5,830 nt of DNA from the NCBI GenBank assembly GCA_011049465.1, contig DSBP01000281.1, positions 1 through 5,830 of the forward strand. The letters run 5' to 3'. Shown here piece after piece: positions 1 through 5,732 of this stretch. Origin of the DNA: a bacterium (GTDB taxonomy: Bacteria; Oederibacteriota; PGYV01; DSBP01). A program made the translations under genes and the position numbers. How positions within the stretch are numbered: position 1 is the first letter of the stretch; the number at the start of each line of letters is the position of its first letter. The notes beneath the pieces are model-generated. The model ran no database searches. It saw only the letters and a program-made list of their open reading frames with translations, and was not told where the DNA came from.

Positions 1-778
1 CTTTCAGCCTGTCAAAATCGTCAAATATAAAGAGCGCGGACGCAGCGTCAAAAAATCCGGCGATTGAGCCCTTTGGGCACGGATGCTTTACCTGCGGGTT
101 AAAAAGCCCGAGAAATACATCATCCGCCTCTTTGGTTGACTCGTTTGTCTCAACCGAGAAAAACCTTACAGACTCAACCGTATCTCCGTTAAGCTCTATT
201 CTTACCGGATAATCATAGTCAGGGGTAAATATATCCGTTATGCTTCCCCTCACAGAATACTCAAAGACATCATATACCTTGGGCCGGCGTTCATAACCGT
301 TCGCGTTTAATGACTCAAAGAGCCGCGCGGTCTCAAGGTTATCGCCCTTTTTAACCTTAAAATTCCCTTCGGCAACATAAGGCGGCGCCGGAATCATCTC
401 TCCAAGCGTGTTCATTCCGGTTATAACAATGTTTCTTCCGGGGCCGCAGAGTTTTTTATATACAACAGCCCGCTCCCGCGAGAGTTCTTTTGAGGGTTTT
501 ATGTGGCTGTAGACGAGGCTGTCGTCTTCAGGGTAATAGAGCGGTTCCAGGGGGCTTTTCGCGGCTTTAAGCAGGCTCTTGACCTCGCTGAACAACCCGT
601 AGGCATTTTCAGGAGCGGTTATTATTAAAAGGCTTTCTTTGAGCTCTTCGGCGAGCAGTGAATAGACCATCCCCGCGAAACAGCCGGAGAGGGGCTCTGC
701 TATAATGTTCCTCTCTCCCTGCTTTATCCGGCTAAATATCTCCTGAACTTCCTTTAACCCGCGGAGTTTCTCAAACAT
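1..778 (-). CDS. mfd: Transcription-repair coupling factor Mfd, N-terminal part (partial)
   Basis: Mfd is an ATP-dependent DNA translocase that removes stalled RNA polymerase from lesions and recruits UvrA. Reading right to left from an ATG at 778-776, the frame is open for 259 codons to the window edge. Visible are the N-terminal UvrB-like module (residues about 20-215, with LLIITAPENAYGLF near 50-63 and YYPEDDSLVYSHIKPS near 81-96) and the family-typical stretch from about 168 to 214: VFEYSVRGSITDIF, then PVRIELNGDTVESVRFFSVE. Full-length family members are usually about 1100-1200 residues, so less than a quarter is seen. The RNA polymerase-interaction domain and the helicase motifs would lie outside the window. 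The start is 27 nt after the pgpA stop, with only a weak ribosome site (GGAACC) upstream. No frameshift is seen. Identity is by motif recognition and is strong; exact domain limits are approximate. Confidence 0.93.
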   Translation of the reverse strand, partial: MFEKLRGLKEVQEIFSRIKQGERNIIAEPLSGCFAGMVYSLLAEELKESLLIITAPENAYGLFSEVKSLLKAAKSPLEPLYYPEDDSLVYSHIKPSKELSRERAVVYKKLCGPGRNIVITGMNTLGEMIPAPPYVAEGNFKVKKGDNLETARLFESLNANGYERRPKVYDVFEYSVRGSITDIFTPDYDYPVRIELNGDTVESVRFFSVETNESTKEADDVFLGLFNPQVKHPCPKGSIAGFFDAASALFIFDDFDRLK

Positions 779-805
779 AATTATCGGTTCCGGCAAGACA
801 CCGGG

Positions 806-1297
806 TTACTTTAAAAATCCGCTTATTATCCCCTCAATAAACGCGTCCACCTTAAAATGAAGCAGTATGTGCATGGTTATATTGGCGTAAACACCCGCCA
901 TAATATCATCCATCATTATGCCGGTGCCGCCGTGAAGCTTTTCAAACTGCCTTGCCGGCGGCGGCTTTATTATGTCGAATATGCGCGAGAGAAAGAACCC
1001 CATAATCATATTCACAAAACTGAGCGGTATCAGGAACATCGTGACCATATACCCGGCAACCTCATCTATTACAACCTTTCCCGGGTCCTTTTTTCCGAAG
1101 ATTACGGCCGCGTAATTGGACGCCCAGATGCCCGCAAGCGTGATTATCACCGCTGACAAAACGTAAAACGGCCAGCTCATCCTGCCGAAGATGAACCAGT
1201 AAAAAGGAAGAAAAACGATTGTCCCGGCTGTCCCGGACGCAAAAGGAAAATATCCCGAATAAAAAAATGTGGAGATCAGTATTATTATTCTGCGCAT
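806..1297 (-). CDS. pgpA: Phosphatidylglycerophosphatase A
   Basis: This 163-residue membrane protein should dephosphorylate phosphatidylglycerophosphate to phosphatidylglycerol, the step after PgsA, at the inner membrane. Family signatures are all present: the N-terminal GYFPFASGTAGT segment (15-26), IDEVAGY (77-83), SRIFDIIKPPPAR (104-116), and LHGGTGIMMDDIMAGVYAN (121-139), whose acidic and glycine residues match the PgpA active region. Hydrophobic stretches at about 27-37, 43-60, 84-103 and 132-148 fit a small polytopic protein. The length is typical (E. coli PgpA is about 170). The ATG lies 11 nt after the pgsA stop; the only ribosome site is a weak AAGG overlapping that stop, so translation may be coupled to pgsA. 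Placement directly after pgsA supports the assignment. PgpA-family membership is secure; in vivo substrate is inferred from family and context. Confidence 0.95.
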   Translation of the reverse strand: MRRIIILISTFFYSGYFPFASGTAGTIVFLPFYWFIFGRMSWPFYVLSAVIITLAGIWASNYAAVIFGKKDPGKVVIDEVAGYMVTMFLIPLSFVNMIMGFFLSRIFDIIKPPPARQFEKLHGGTGIMMDDIMAGVYANITMHILLHFKVDAFIEGIISGFLK

Positions 1298-1308
1298 TGG
1301 AGCGGGCC

Positions 1309-1938
1309 TTAAATCTCTTCCTCAAAGATTTTCTTGTTTTTAAAGAAATACTCCAGCCCGGAGATCAGGGCAAAAACGGTCGCGAGAAACATGAGCCAGT
1401 AAGGCACTATTTTAAGCATCACGGAATCCACGGAAAACCCCATTATTTCCGGCGGCTTGATGCCGTAATGGACAAATGTATTGTGCGCGGCTATTAAGAG
1501 CAATATGACAAGTATTGCCGTTATCTCCGTAATTGTCTTTGCCTTTCCCCAGTTTGACGCGCCTATTATATCCCCGCGTTTTGCCGCTATAATCCTTATG
1601 CCGGAAATAAGAAACTCCCTGCTTACAATTATTATCACCATCCAGGCAGGCACGATCCTCAGCCAGACAAAACAGATAAGCGCGGCGAAAACAAGTATCT
1701 TGTCGGCCAGCGGGTCCATAACCCTGCCAAAATTTGACTCAACCTTGTATTTTCTGGCTATGTAACCGTCCAGAAAATCGCTTATTGAAGCTATGACAAA
1801 TATAGCAAAGGCCAGGTAGCTGAAGAGCATCCTCTCGTCATTTTTTCCTTCCAAAAGCAGCGGTATAAAAAATATTATCAGTATCATCCTGAATACGGTT
1901 ATCCTGTTCGGCAGCCTTTCAATAAAGGTTTTTTTCAC
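1309..1938 (-). CDS. pgsA: CDP-diacylglycerol--glycerol-3-phosphate 3-phosphatidyltransferase
   Basis: PgsA joins CDP-diacylglycerol and glycerol-3-phosphate to make phosphatidylglycerophosphate, the committed step to phosphatidylglycerol, in the inner membrane. The complete CDP-alcohol phosphotransferase motif is present: D54, D57-G58, A61-R62, G71, D75 and D79. PgsA-specific stretches follow: SREFLISGIR (106-115) and GKAKT (131-135). The N-terminal LPNRITVFRMILI (9-21) is also typical. Five or six hydrophobic segments are visible and the length (209 residues) is normal. The start is GTG at 1938-1936, not ATG; it overlaps the rimO stop by 4 nt (GTGA). A good ribosome site, AGGAGAGGTG, sits 7 nt (measured from AGGAG) upstream inside the end of rimO. 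Other family members, such as phosphatidylserine or cardiolipin-type CDP transferases, are less likely given these motifs and the adjacent pgpA. Confidence 0.95.
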   Translation of the reverse strand: MKKTFIERLPNRITVFRMILIIFFIPLLLEGKNDERMLFSYLAFAIFVIASISDFLDGYIARKYKVESNFGRVMDPLADKILVFAALICFVWLRIVPAWMVIIIVSREFLISGIRIIAAKRGDIIGASNWGKAKTITEITAILVILLLIAAHNTFVHYGIKPPEIMGFSVDSVMLKIVPYWLMFLATVFALISGLEYFFKNKKIFEEEI

Positions 1939-3236
1939 TTCACCTCTCCTGTAACATCAAAGTTTTTCACTCCTGTTATTACGGCCCTGTAAAACATCCC
2001 TGTTTTCAGCGTTTTTTTGGAACGCAAAATAATATACCCGTCAATATCGGGCGCGTCAGATTCCGTTCTTCCTACGTATACATTCTTCCCCTTTTTTCCT
2101 ATGACAAGAACATATGTTTTCCCGCCTTTTCTCTGAAGGTTATTATAAAGGTAACTTTTCGCGGAATCAAGCCTTAAAATCCGCTCCCTGCGCCTTATCT
2201 CTTTTGCCGGTATTTTCCCGGGAAGCCTGTAAGCCCGTGTTCCGGGCTCGTCCGAGTAGGCGAATACCCCTGCCCTGTCAACCCTGTTATTAATTATGAA
2301 CTCCCTTAACTCCCCGAAAGCAGCTTTTGTCTCTCCCGGATATCCCGTTATAAAAGCCGTCCTGACCGCTGTTTTTCCCGGCAGAGCCCTCAGAATACCT
2401 GTTATTTCATCTATTTTTTTTCTTCCATACCCCCGCCGCATGCTCTTTAAAATCCGGTCATTTACATGCTGAAAAGGAATGTCAACATAACGGCACAGCC
2501 TCTTTTCCTTTTTCATTAGGGCCGCTATGCCCCTTATCACTTCACTGTCCGGATAAAGATACAGGAGCCTCACCCAGATTTTTTTCTTCACTCGTTTGAA
2601 TATCTTTTTCAGAAGCGGCACGAGCATCTTTTTTCCGTAATTATCAACGCCGTAATACGCAAGGTCCTGGCTTATGAGGTTTATCTCCTTAATGCCCGCG
2701 GCCGCAAGGCGCTCAATCTCCGCTGTTATATCGGAGATTTTACGCGACCTGTATTTCCCTTTGATGGAAGGTATGAGGCAGAACGAACACTTATGATTGC
2801 AGCCTTCGGCTATTTTGACATAAGCGGAATATGGGTTTAAAAGCGCCGCGCGCTCCTCCCCTTTGTACACAAAAGGCCTGCCCGACACATATACCCCGCC
2901 TTTTTTTACGGCCATTGCCACGTTCATCAGGTCATTAACGCCCACCCACGCGTGTATCTTTGGGAATTTTTTCCTCAGTTCTTTTATGTCCCCGGAAACA
3001 TAGCATCCGGCGACAACTATTTTGCACTCCGTGTTTTGTCTTGTCTTTTCAAGCATCTCTTTTATGGCTTCCCGTGATTCTTTGCGCGCGGACGCGAGAA
3101 AAGCGCATGTATTAATCACTATCACGTCGGCTTCAAGAGGGTTTTTGGTCAGGACATAACCGTCAAGCGCGGAGAGCATGCACTCGGTATCAACGGTATT
3201 TTTGGGGCAGCCAAGGGATATTACGCCTATTCTCAT
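1935..3236 (-). CDS. rimO: Ribosomal protein S12 methylthiotransferase RimO
   Basis: RimO is a cytoplasmic radical-SAM iron-sulfur enzyme that adds a methylthio group to a conserved aspartate of ribosomal protein S12. The 433-residue protein has the usual three parts. The N-terminal UPF0004 domain carries cluster-binding Cys10, Cys44 and Cys78, with SLGCPKNTVDTE at 7-18. The radical-SAM core has the CxxxCxxC motif at Cys146, Cys150 and Cys153, followed by IPSIKGKYRSR. The C-terminal TRAM-like domain (about 370-430) includes SDAPDIDGYI. SLGCPKN, IPSIKGKYRSR and APDIDG separate RimO from its tRNA-modifying relative MiaB and from MtaB. The ATG start follows yajQ by 36 nt with a weak AAAAGG site 9 nt upstream. 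The stop, TGA, overlaps the pgsA start. All six cluster cysteines are intact, so the enzyme should be active. Confidence 0.96.
   Translation of the reverse strand: MRIGVISLGCPKNTVDTECMLSALDGYVLTKNPLEADVIVINTCAFLASARKESREAIKEMLEKTRQNTECKIVVAGCYVSGDIKELRKKFPKIHAWVGVNDLMNVAMAVKKGGVYVSGRPFVYKGEERAALLNPYSAYVKIAEGCNHKCSFCLIPSIKGKYRSRKISDITAEIERLAAAGIKEINLISQDLAYYGVDNYGKKMLVPLLKKIFKRVKKKIWVRLLYLYPDSEVIRGIAALMKKEKRLCRYVDIPFQHVNDRILKSMRRGYGRKKIDEITGILRALPGKTAVRTAFITGYPGETKAAFGELREFIINNRVDRAGVFAYSDEPGTRAYRLPGKIPAKEIRRRERILRLDSAKSYLYNNLQRKGGKTYVLVIGKKGKNVYVGRTESDAPDIDGYIILRSKKTLKTGMFYRAVITGVKNFDVTGEVK
1941..1950 (-). promoter_or_regulatory. Ribosome binding site of pgsA inside the rimO 3' end
   Basis: The minus strand reads AGGAGAGGTG; the AGGAG core lies 7 nt before the GTG start of pgsA and falls within the last codons of rimO. 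With the GTGA stop-start overlap it supports the GTG start and coupled translation of the two genes. Confidence 0.8.
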
Positions 3237-3272
3237 CGGTTAAAGCCTTTTCTTGCGAGAATTCCGGGCAGC

Positions 3273-3770
3273 TTACCTGTAATTGTCAAACTGGATATCA
3301 ATCCCAAAATCCTTTGCCTTTAACGCCGCCATAACTTCCTGGAGGTCGTCTTTTTTCGGGCCTGACACGCGGACAACATCCTTTTGAATGGATGCCTGTA
3401 TTTTTTTCAGCCCCAGCTCTTTAATATATTTCACGACATCTTTCGCTTTTTCCTGCGGTATGCCGTCCTGTATTTTTATCTTCAGCAGCATGCGCTGGCC
3501 CGATGCCTCGGGCTCGTCATTTGAAAGGGCCTTGAGCGGAACCCCCCGTTTTACCATCTTGTTCAGCAAAACATCCTTTGCCGCGCGCGCCTTGTAGTCA
3601 TCAGCGGTATTGATTGTTATTTCCCGCTCTTCCTTGTTTAATTCTATGGTTGTACCTGAATCCTTAAAATCATACCTGTTTACTATTTCCCTGAGCGCCT
3701 GGTCAACGCCGTTTAAAACCTCCTGCAAGTCAACCTTTGAGACAATATCAAACGAACTGTCTTTTGCCAT
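3273..3770 (-). CDS. yajQ: YajQ-family nucleotide-binding protein
   Basis: This is a complete 165-residue member of the YajQ (UPF0234/DUF520) family, small cytoplasmic proteins with two ferredoxin-like lobes. Conserved stretches are SSFDIVSKVDLQEVLNGVDQ (5-24), NRYDFKDSGTTIELN (32-46), LLNKMVKRGV near 68-77, a central lobe junction, then IKELGLKKIQASIQKDVVRV (about 116-135), SGPKKDDLQEVMAALK and the C-terminal FGIDIQFDNYR. Family members have been reported to bind nucleotides, including cyclic di-GMP in Xanthomonas, but a general role is not settled, and no output can be read from this sequence. The ATG is 3 nt after the rodZ stop, with AAGGGGGTG 8 nt upstream inside the end of rodZ, suggesting coupled translation. 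Its position between a shape gene and rimO is unusual and may be only operon hitch-hiking. Confidence 0.94.
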   Translation of the reverse strand: MAKDSSFDIVSKVDLQEVLNGVDQALREIVNRYDFKDSGTTIELNKEEREITINTADDYKARAAKDVLLNKMVKRGVPLKALSNDEPEASGQRMLLKIKIQDGIPQEKAKDVVKYIKELGLKKIQASIQKDVVRVSGPKKDDLQEVMAALKAKDFGIDIQFDNYR

Positions 3771-3773
3771 GTT

Positions 3774-4646
3774 TTATGCACCCCCTTCTTCCGCTGTACC
3801 CGCGCTTCCCTGCTGTTCCGGCGCTGCTTCTTCGGGCGCTTTTGTCGGGACAGGAGTGGGCGGCGTGCGCTTAAAACCCTGCGACCTGTCTATGAACCAG
3901 TTTTTGCCGGCCTGAAAAACAAGCCCGTTTATTACCTCACCCTGCTCGCCAATAAGCCCTGTGGGCTGGCCGTTTATAACAAACTCCACACCGGCCGCGT
4001 TGCCTACAAGAAAAACAACTTTATCAACGCCTTCCCATCTCTTCTCCTGCCCTTTCTTCAGGAGAAAATCCTCTTCCCTTCCTTCGGCCCTTGACTTCAT
4101 CCACACATCATCCGACGCTTTGGCCACCACATCAAGGACGTCCTTTTTATCCTTTACAATATAAATATTCTTTCCCTCCTCTATCACGGCCCTGTTCTTG
4201 TTCATCGCGCTGACCGATAAAGCGATTATAACCCCGATTATTACCACAACAACCGCTGACGCGGCTATTATTACCGTGTTTTTGTTTTTTAACAATTCTC
4301 CGGTGAGGCTGAAAGCAGGCCCATCATTCCTTGGTTTCGGCTCCTTGTCCTTTACCACCTCTTCCCTGAGCATCTCCCTTTTAAGCTCTTTTTTCTTTTC
4401 CTGCTCCTTTACAAAAGGCGTGGCTGCGAAGAGCTCAAGAATTTCGCTGACGTTCAGTTTAAGGTATCTGGCGTATGTCTTTAAAAACAGCTTCATATAA
4501 ATCGGTTTGTCCATATCCTCAAGCCGTTCTTCCTCCATGGCGCGCAGGTAAAACGCGTCTATTTTCAGCACGCGCTGAATCTCCTGATGTTTTAAGCCCT
4601 GTTCTTCCCTTGCTTTTTTAAGTATTTCACCGTATCCCTGAAGCAT
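3774..4646 (-). CDS. rodZ: RodZ-like cytoskeletal membrane protein (HTH_25, TM, DUF4115)
   Basis: This 290-residue protein has the RodZ layout. A cytoplasmic helix-turn-helix of the HTH_25 type spans about 4-73 (GEILKKAREEQGL, then LKIDAFYLRAMEE, then PIYMKLFLKTYARYLKL). A charged Lys/Glu-rich linker follows at 79-107. One transmembrane helix covers about 124-147, and an outer domain resembling DUF4115/RodZ_C covers about 160-245 (DVWMKSRAEG, then FLLKKGQ, then VVFLVGNAAGVEFVINGQPTG). A Pro/Ala/Glu-rich tail occupies 257-290. In E. coli the equivalent aromatic positions in the third-helix region contact MreB; here Phe54 and Tyr58 fit. RodZ anchors the MreB filament to the membrane for rod shape. 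The HTH may not bind DNA. The ATG has a good site, AAGGAG, 6 nt upstream, 21 nt after the lolA stop. No mreB is visible, so the MreB link is inferred from family. Confidence 0.88.
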   Translation of the reverse strand: MLQGYGEILKKAREEQGLKHQEIQRVLKIDAFYLRAMEEERLEDMDKPIYMKLFLKTYARYLKLNVSEILELFAATPFVKEQEKKKELKREMLREEVVKDKEPKPRNDGPAFSLTGELLKNKNTVIIAASAVVVVIIGVIIALSVSAMNKNRAVIEEGKNIYIVKDKKDVLDVVAKASDDVWMKSRAEGREEDFLLKKGQEKRWEGVDKVVFLVGNAAGVEFVINGQPTGLIGEQGEVINGLVFQAGKNWFIDRSQGFKRTPPTPVPTKAPEEAAPEQQGSAGTAEEGGA

Positions 4647-4667
4647 TGTTTTCTCCTTTTTGGGTTT

Positions 4668-5579
4668 TTAAAACCCCGAGCCCATCAGGTCGCCTGCGTT
4701 AATCTCGTCAACGCCTTTGGGCACTGTAAATGTAAAATTTGAGTCCGAGAACTTTTCCTCTTTTTCCGCCTCCGCCGCCTTATAGTTCACAATGTTTGAA
4801 AAACCCACTTCCATTACGGATCCTTCAAAATCCATTGCCATGGAGACGGGTTTAAGCGTCGCCTTGTTAATTTTTACGGTTATCTTGTCGTATTCAAGAT
4901 CCTGCTTTTTTTTCGGCGTCATTACCAGCGTATACAGGTTTTCTGTCTCCGAAAACTTCGTGTTGCTTATTTTAACATAATATTCTATCGAGGTCTCAAT
5001 CTCTATGTAGAAATTGAGGTTAAATCCCGCGTCTTTTACCTTTTGCACTATCACATTCGCGGCCGCGGGAGTGTACACCCACAGTGTTTCACCGTCGCTT
5101 ACCATAAGCTGTTCCATCTCTTTCGGCTCAGTATAATGAACCTTAAACTTATCCTCTCCCTTAATAATCACGCTCCCCTTTATGGCGGGCCCGGGGTCCA
5201 TGCCCATATAAACTGTCCTTACCGAGATATCGGCTGACATTGCGTGCCTGTCCATATTTGCCCTTTTAAGCCGCGCCATCAAAACATCTATTTTTTCCTC
5301 TTCCGGGCTCTTATAAACAGCCTTTGCCGCGGCAGTAGGTGTGGAAACAGGGGTTTTTTTCACGGCAGGAGAAGGAGAGACAGCGGCTTTTACTTCAGCA
5401 GGCTCAACCGCTTCAGGTTTTTTTTCCGCATCAGCATCCGCAGAGGGCACAGGCGTGTCTTCTTTTGTTATGGGAACCATCTCGTCCCCCTTTATGCTGC
5501 TGTCCCCGCCTTTCCCAAGCAGGCACCCGCAGGACAACAATGCCAATACCAAAACAACAAAATGCGCTTTTCTAAACAT
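4668..5579 (-). CDS. LolA-fold outer-membrane lipoprotein-sorting protein, itself a predicted lipoprotein
   Basis: The protein belongs to the LolA/LolB fold family that carries or receives lipoproteins in the periplasm. From the chosen ATG it has 303 residues: a signal peptide (1-16) with Arg3-Lys4 and a hydrophobic core, a lipobox-like LLSC ending at Cys17 (Cys19 is an alternative), a Pro/Thr/Ala/Lys-rich linker (about 35-92), then the LolA-like beta domain (about 96-290). Best signatures are IKGSVIIKGEDKFKVHYTEP (133-152) and VSDGETLWVY (160-169). The downstream ATG at 5579 was preferred over one at 5594 because GGAGGAGA lies between them, where it can only serve the inner start, and because that start opens directly into the signal peptide. 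Classical LolA is soluble and LolB is lipidated, so this could act as either; I do not assign lolA firmly. Residues that bind lipid cannot be identified by eye. Confidence 0.82.
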   Translation of the reverse strand: MFRKAHFVVLVLALLSCGCLLGKGGDSSIKGDEMVPITKEDTPVPSADADAEKKPEAVEPAEVKAAVSPSPAVKKTPVSTPTAAAKAVYKSPEEEKIDVLMARLKRANMDRHAMSADISVRTVYMGMDPGPAIKGSVIIKGEDKFKVHYTEPKEMEQLMVSDGETLWVYTPAAANVIVQKVKDAGFNLNFYIEIETSIEYYVKISNTKFSETENLYTLVMTPKKKQDLEYDKITVKINKATLKPVSMAMDFEGSVMEVGFSNIVNYKAAEAEKEEKFSDSNFTFTVPKGVDEINAGDLMGSGF

Positions 5580-5580
5580 A

Positions 5581-5588
5581 TCTCCTCC
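5581..5588 (-). promoter_or_regulatory. Ribosome binding site deciding the LolA-like start
   Basis: On the minus strand this reads GGAGGAGA. GGAGG ends 4 nt before the ATG at 5579 and lies downstream of the longer-frame ATG at 5594, which has no comparable site of its own. This is the main reason for choosing the inner start. Confidence 0.75.
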
Positions 5589-5622
5589 GTTCATAACTGA
5601 TACAGGATAGTATTTTAAGGAT

Positions 5623-5651
5623 ATTATACGATAAAATCAAGCAAAATTTAA
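5623..5651 (-). promoter_or_regulatory. Sigma-70-type promoter for the gene cluster
   Basis: A perfect minus-strand -10 box TATAAT occupies 5628-5623. With a 17-nt spacer the -35 position (5651-5646) reads TTAAAT, which matches TTGACA at three of six bases. Transcription would start near 5616 and give a leader of about 37 nt before the LolA-like gene. The region is AT-rich, so the -35 is weak evidence; the -10 and its location before the first gene of the cluster are the stronger part. Confidence 0.55.
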
Positions 5652-5661
5652 CTACTTAAAT

Positions 5662-5732
5662 AAAAACCGGGGTACTACAGTTTAAATTTACAATTTGCAA
5701 GTGGACGGCAAAGAAGAAACGAACCGGTTTTT
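5662..5732. repeat. Inverted repeat pair AAAAACCGG / CCGGTTTTT
   Basis: AAAAACCGG at 5662-5670 and CCGGTTTTT at 5724-5732 are perfect 9-bp reverse complements separated by 53 nt. The right arm sits inside the palindrome AACCGGTT (5722-5729). The long spacer makes a simple terminator hairpin unlikely, although the right arm ends in T5. It could be the ends of a tiny mobile element or chance in AT-rich DNA; no target duplication is visible. Confidence 0.4.

Noticed and set aside
857..1156. Plus-strand 99-codon reading frame opposite pgpA
   Set aside because: It lies wholly antisense to a well-supported gene, has no family features, and its length is expected from the complementary strand.
1935..3236. 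MiaB or MtaB tRNA methylthiotransferase instead of RimO
   Set aside because: The SLGCPKN start, the IPSIKGKYRSR stretch after the radical-SAM cysteines and APDIDG in the TRAM region are RimO-type.
4662..4677. GGGTTTTTAAAACCCC between the LolA-like gene and rodZ as a terminator
   Set aside because: Near-palindrome with essentially no loop, mostly A/T pairing, overlapping the stop codon and next to the rodZ ribosome site; no U-tract after a GC stem.
5580..5594. Longer LolA-like start at the ATG at 5594 adding MNGGD
   Set aside because: Those five codons are the ribosome binding site itself and would put acidic and glycine residues ahead of an otherwise clean signal peptide.
5244..5610. Overlapping plus-strand reading frames opposite the LolA-like gene N-terminus
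   Set aside because: Three frames open at once reflect the low-complexity Pro/Ala/Lys linker on the other strand; none has protein-like composition.
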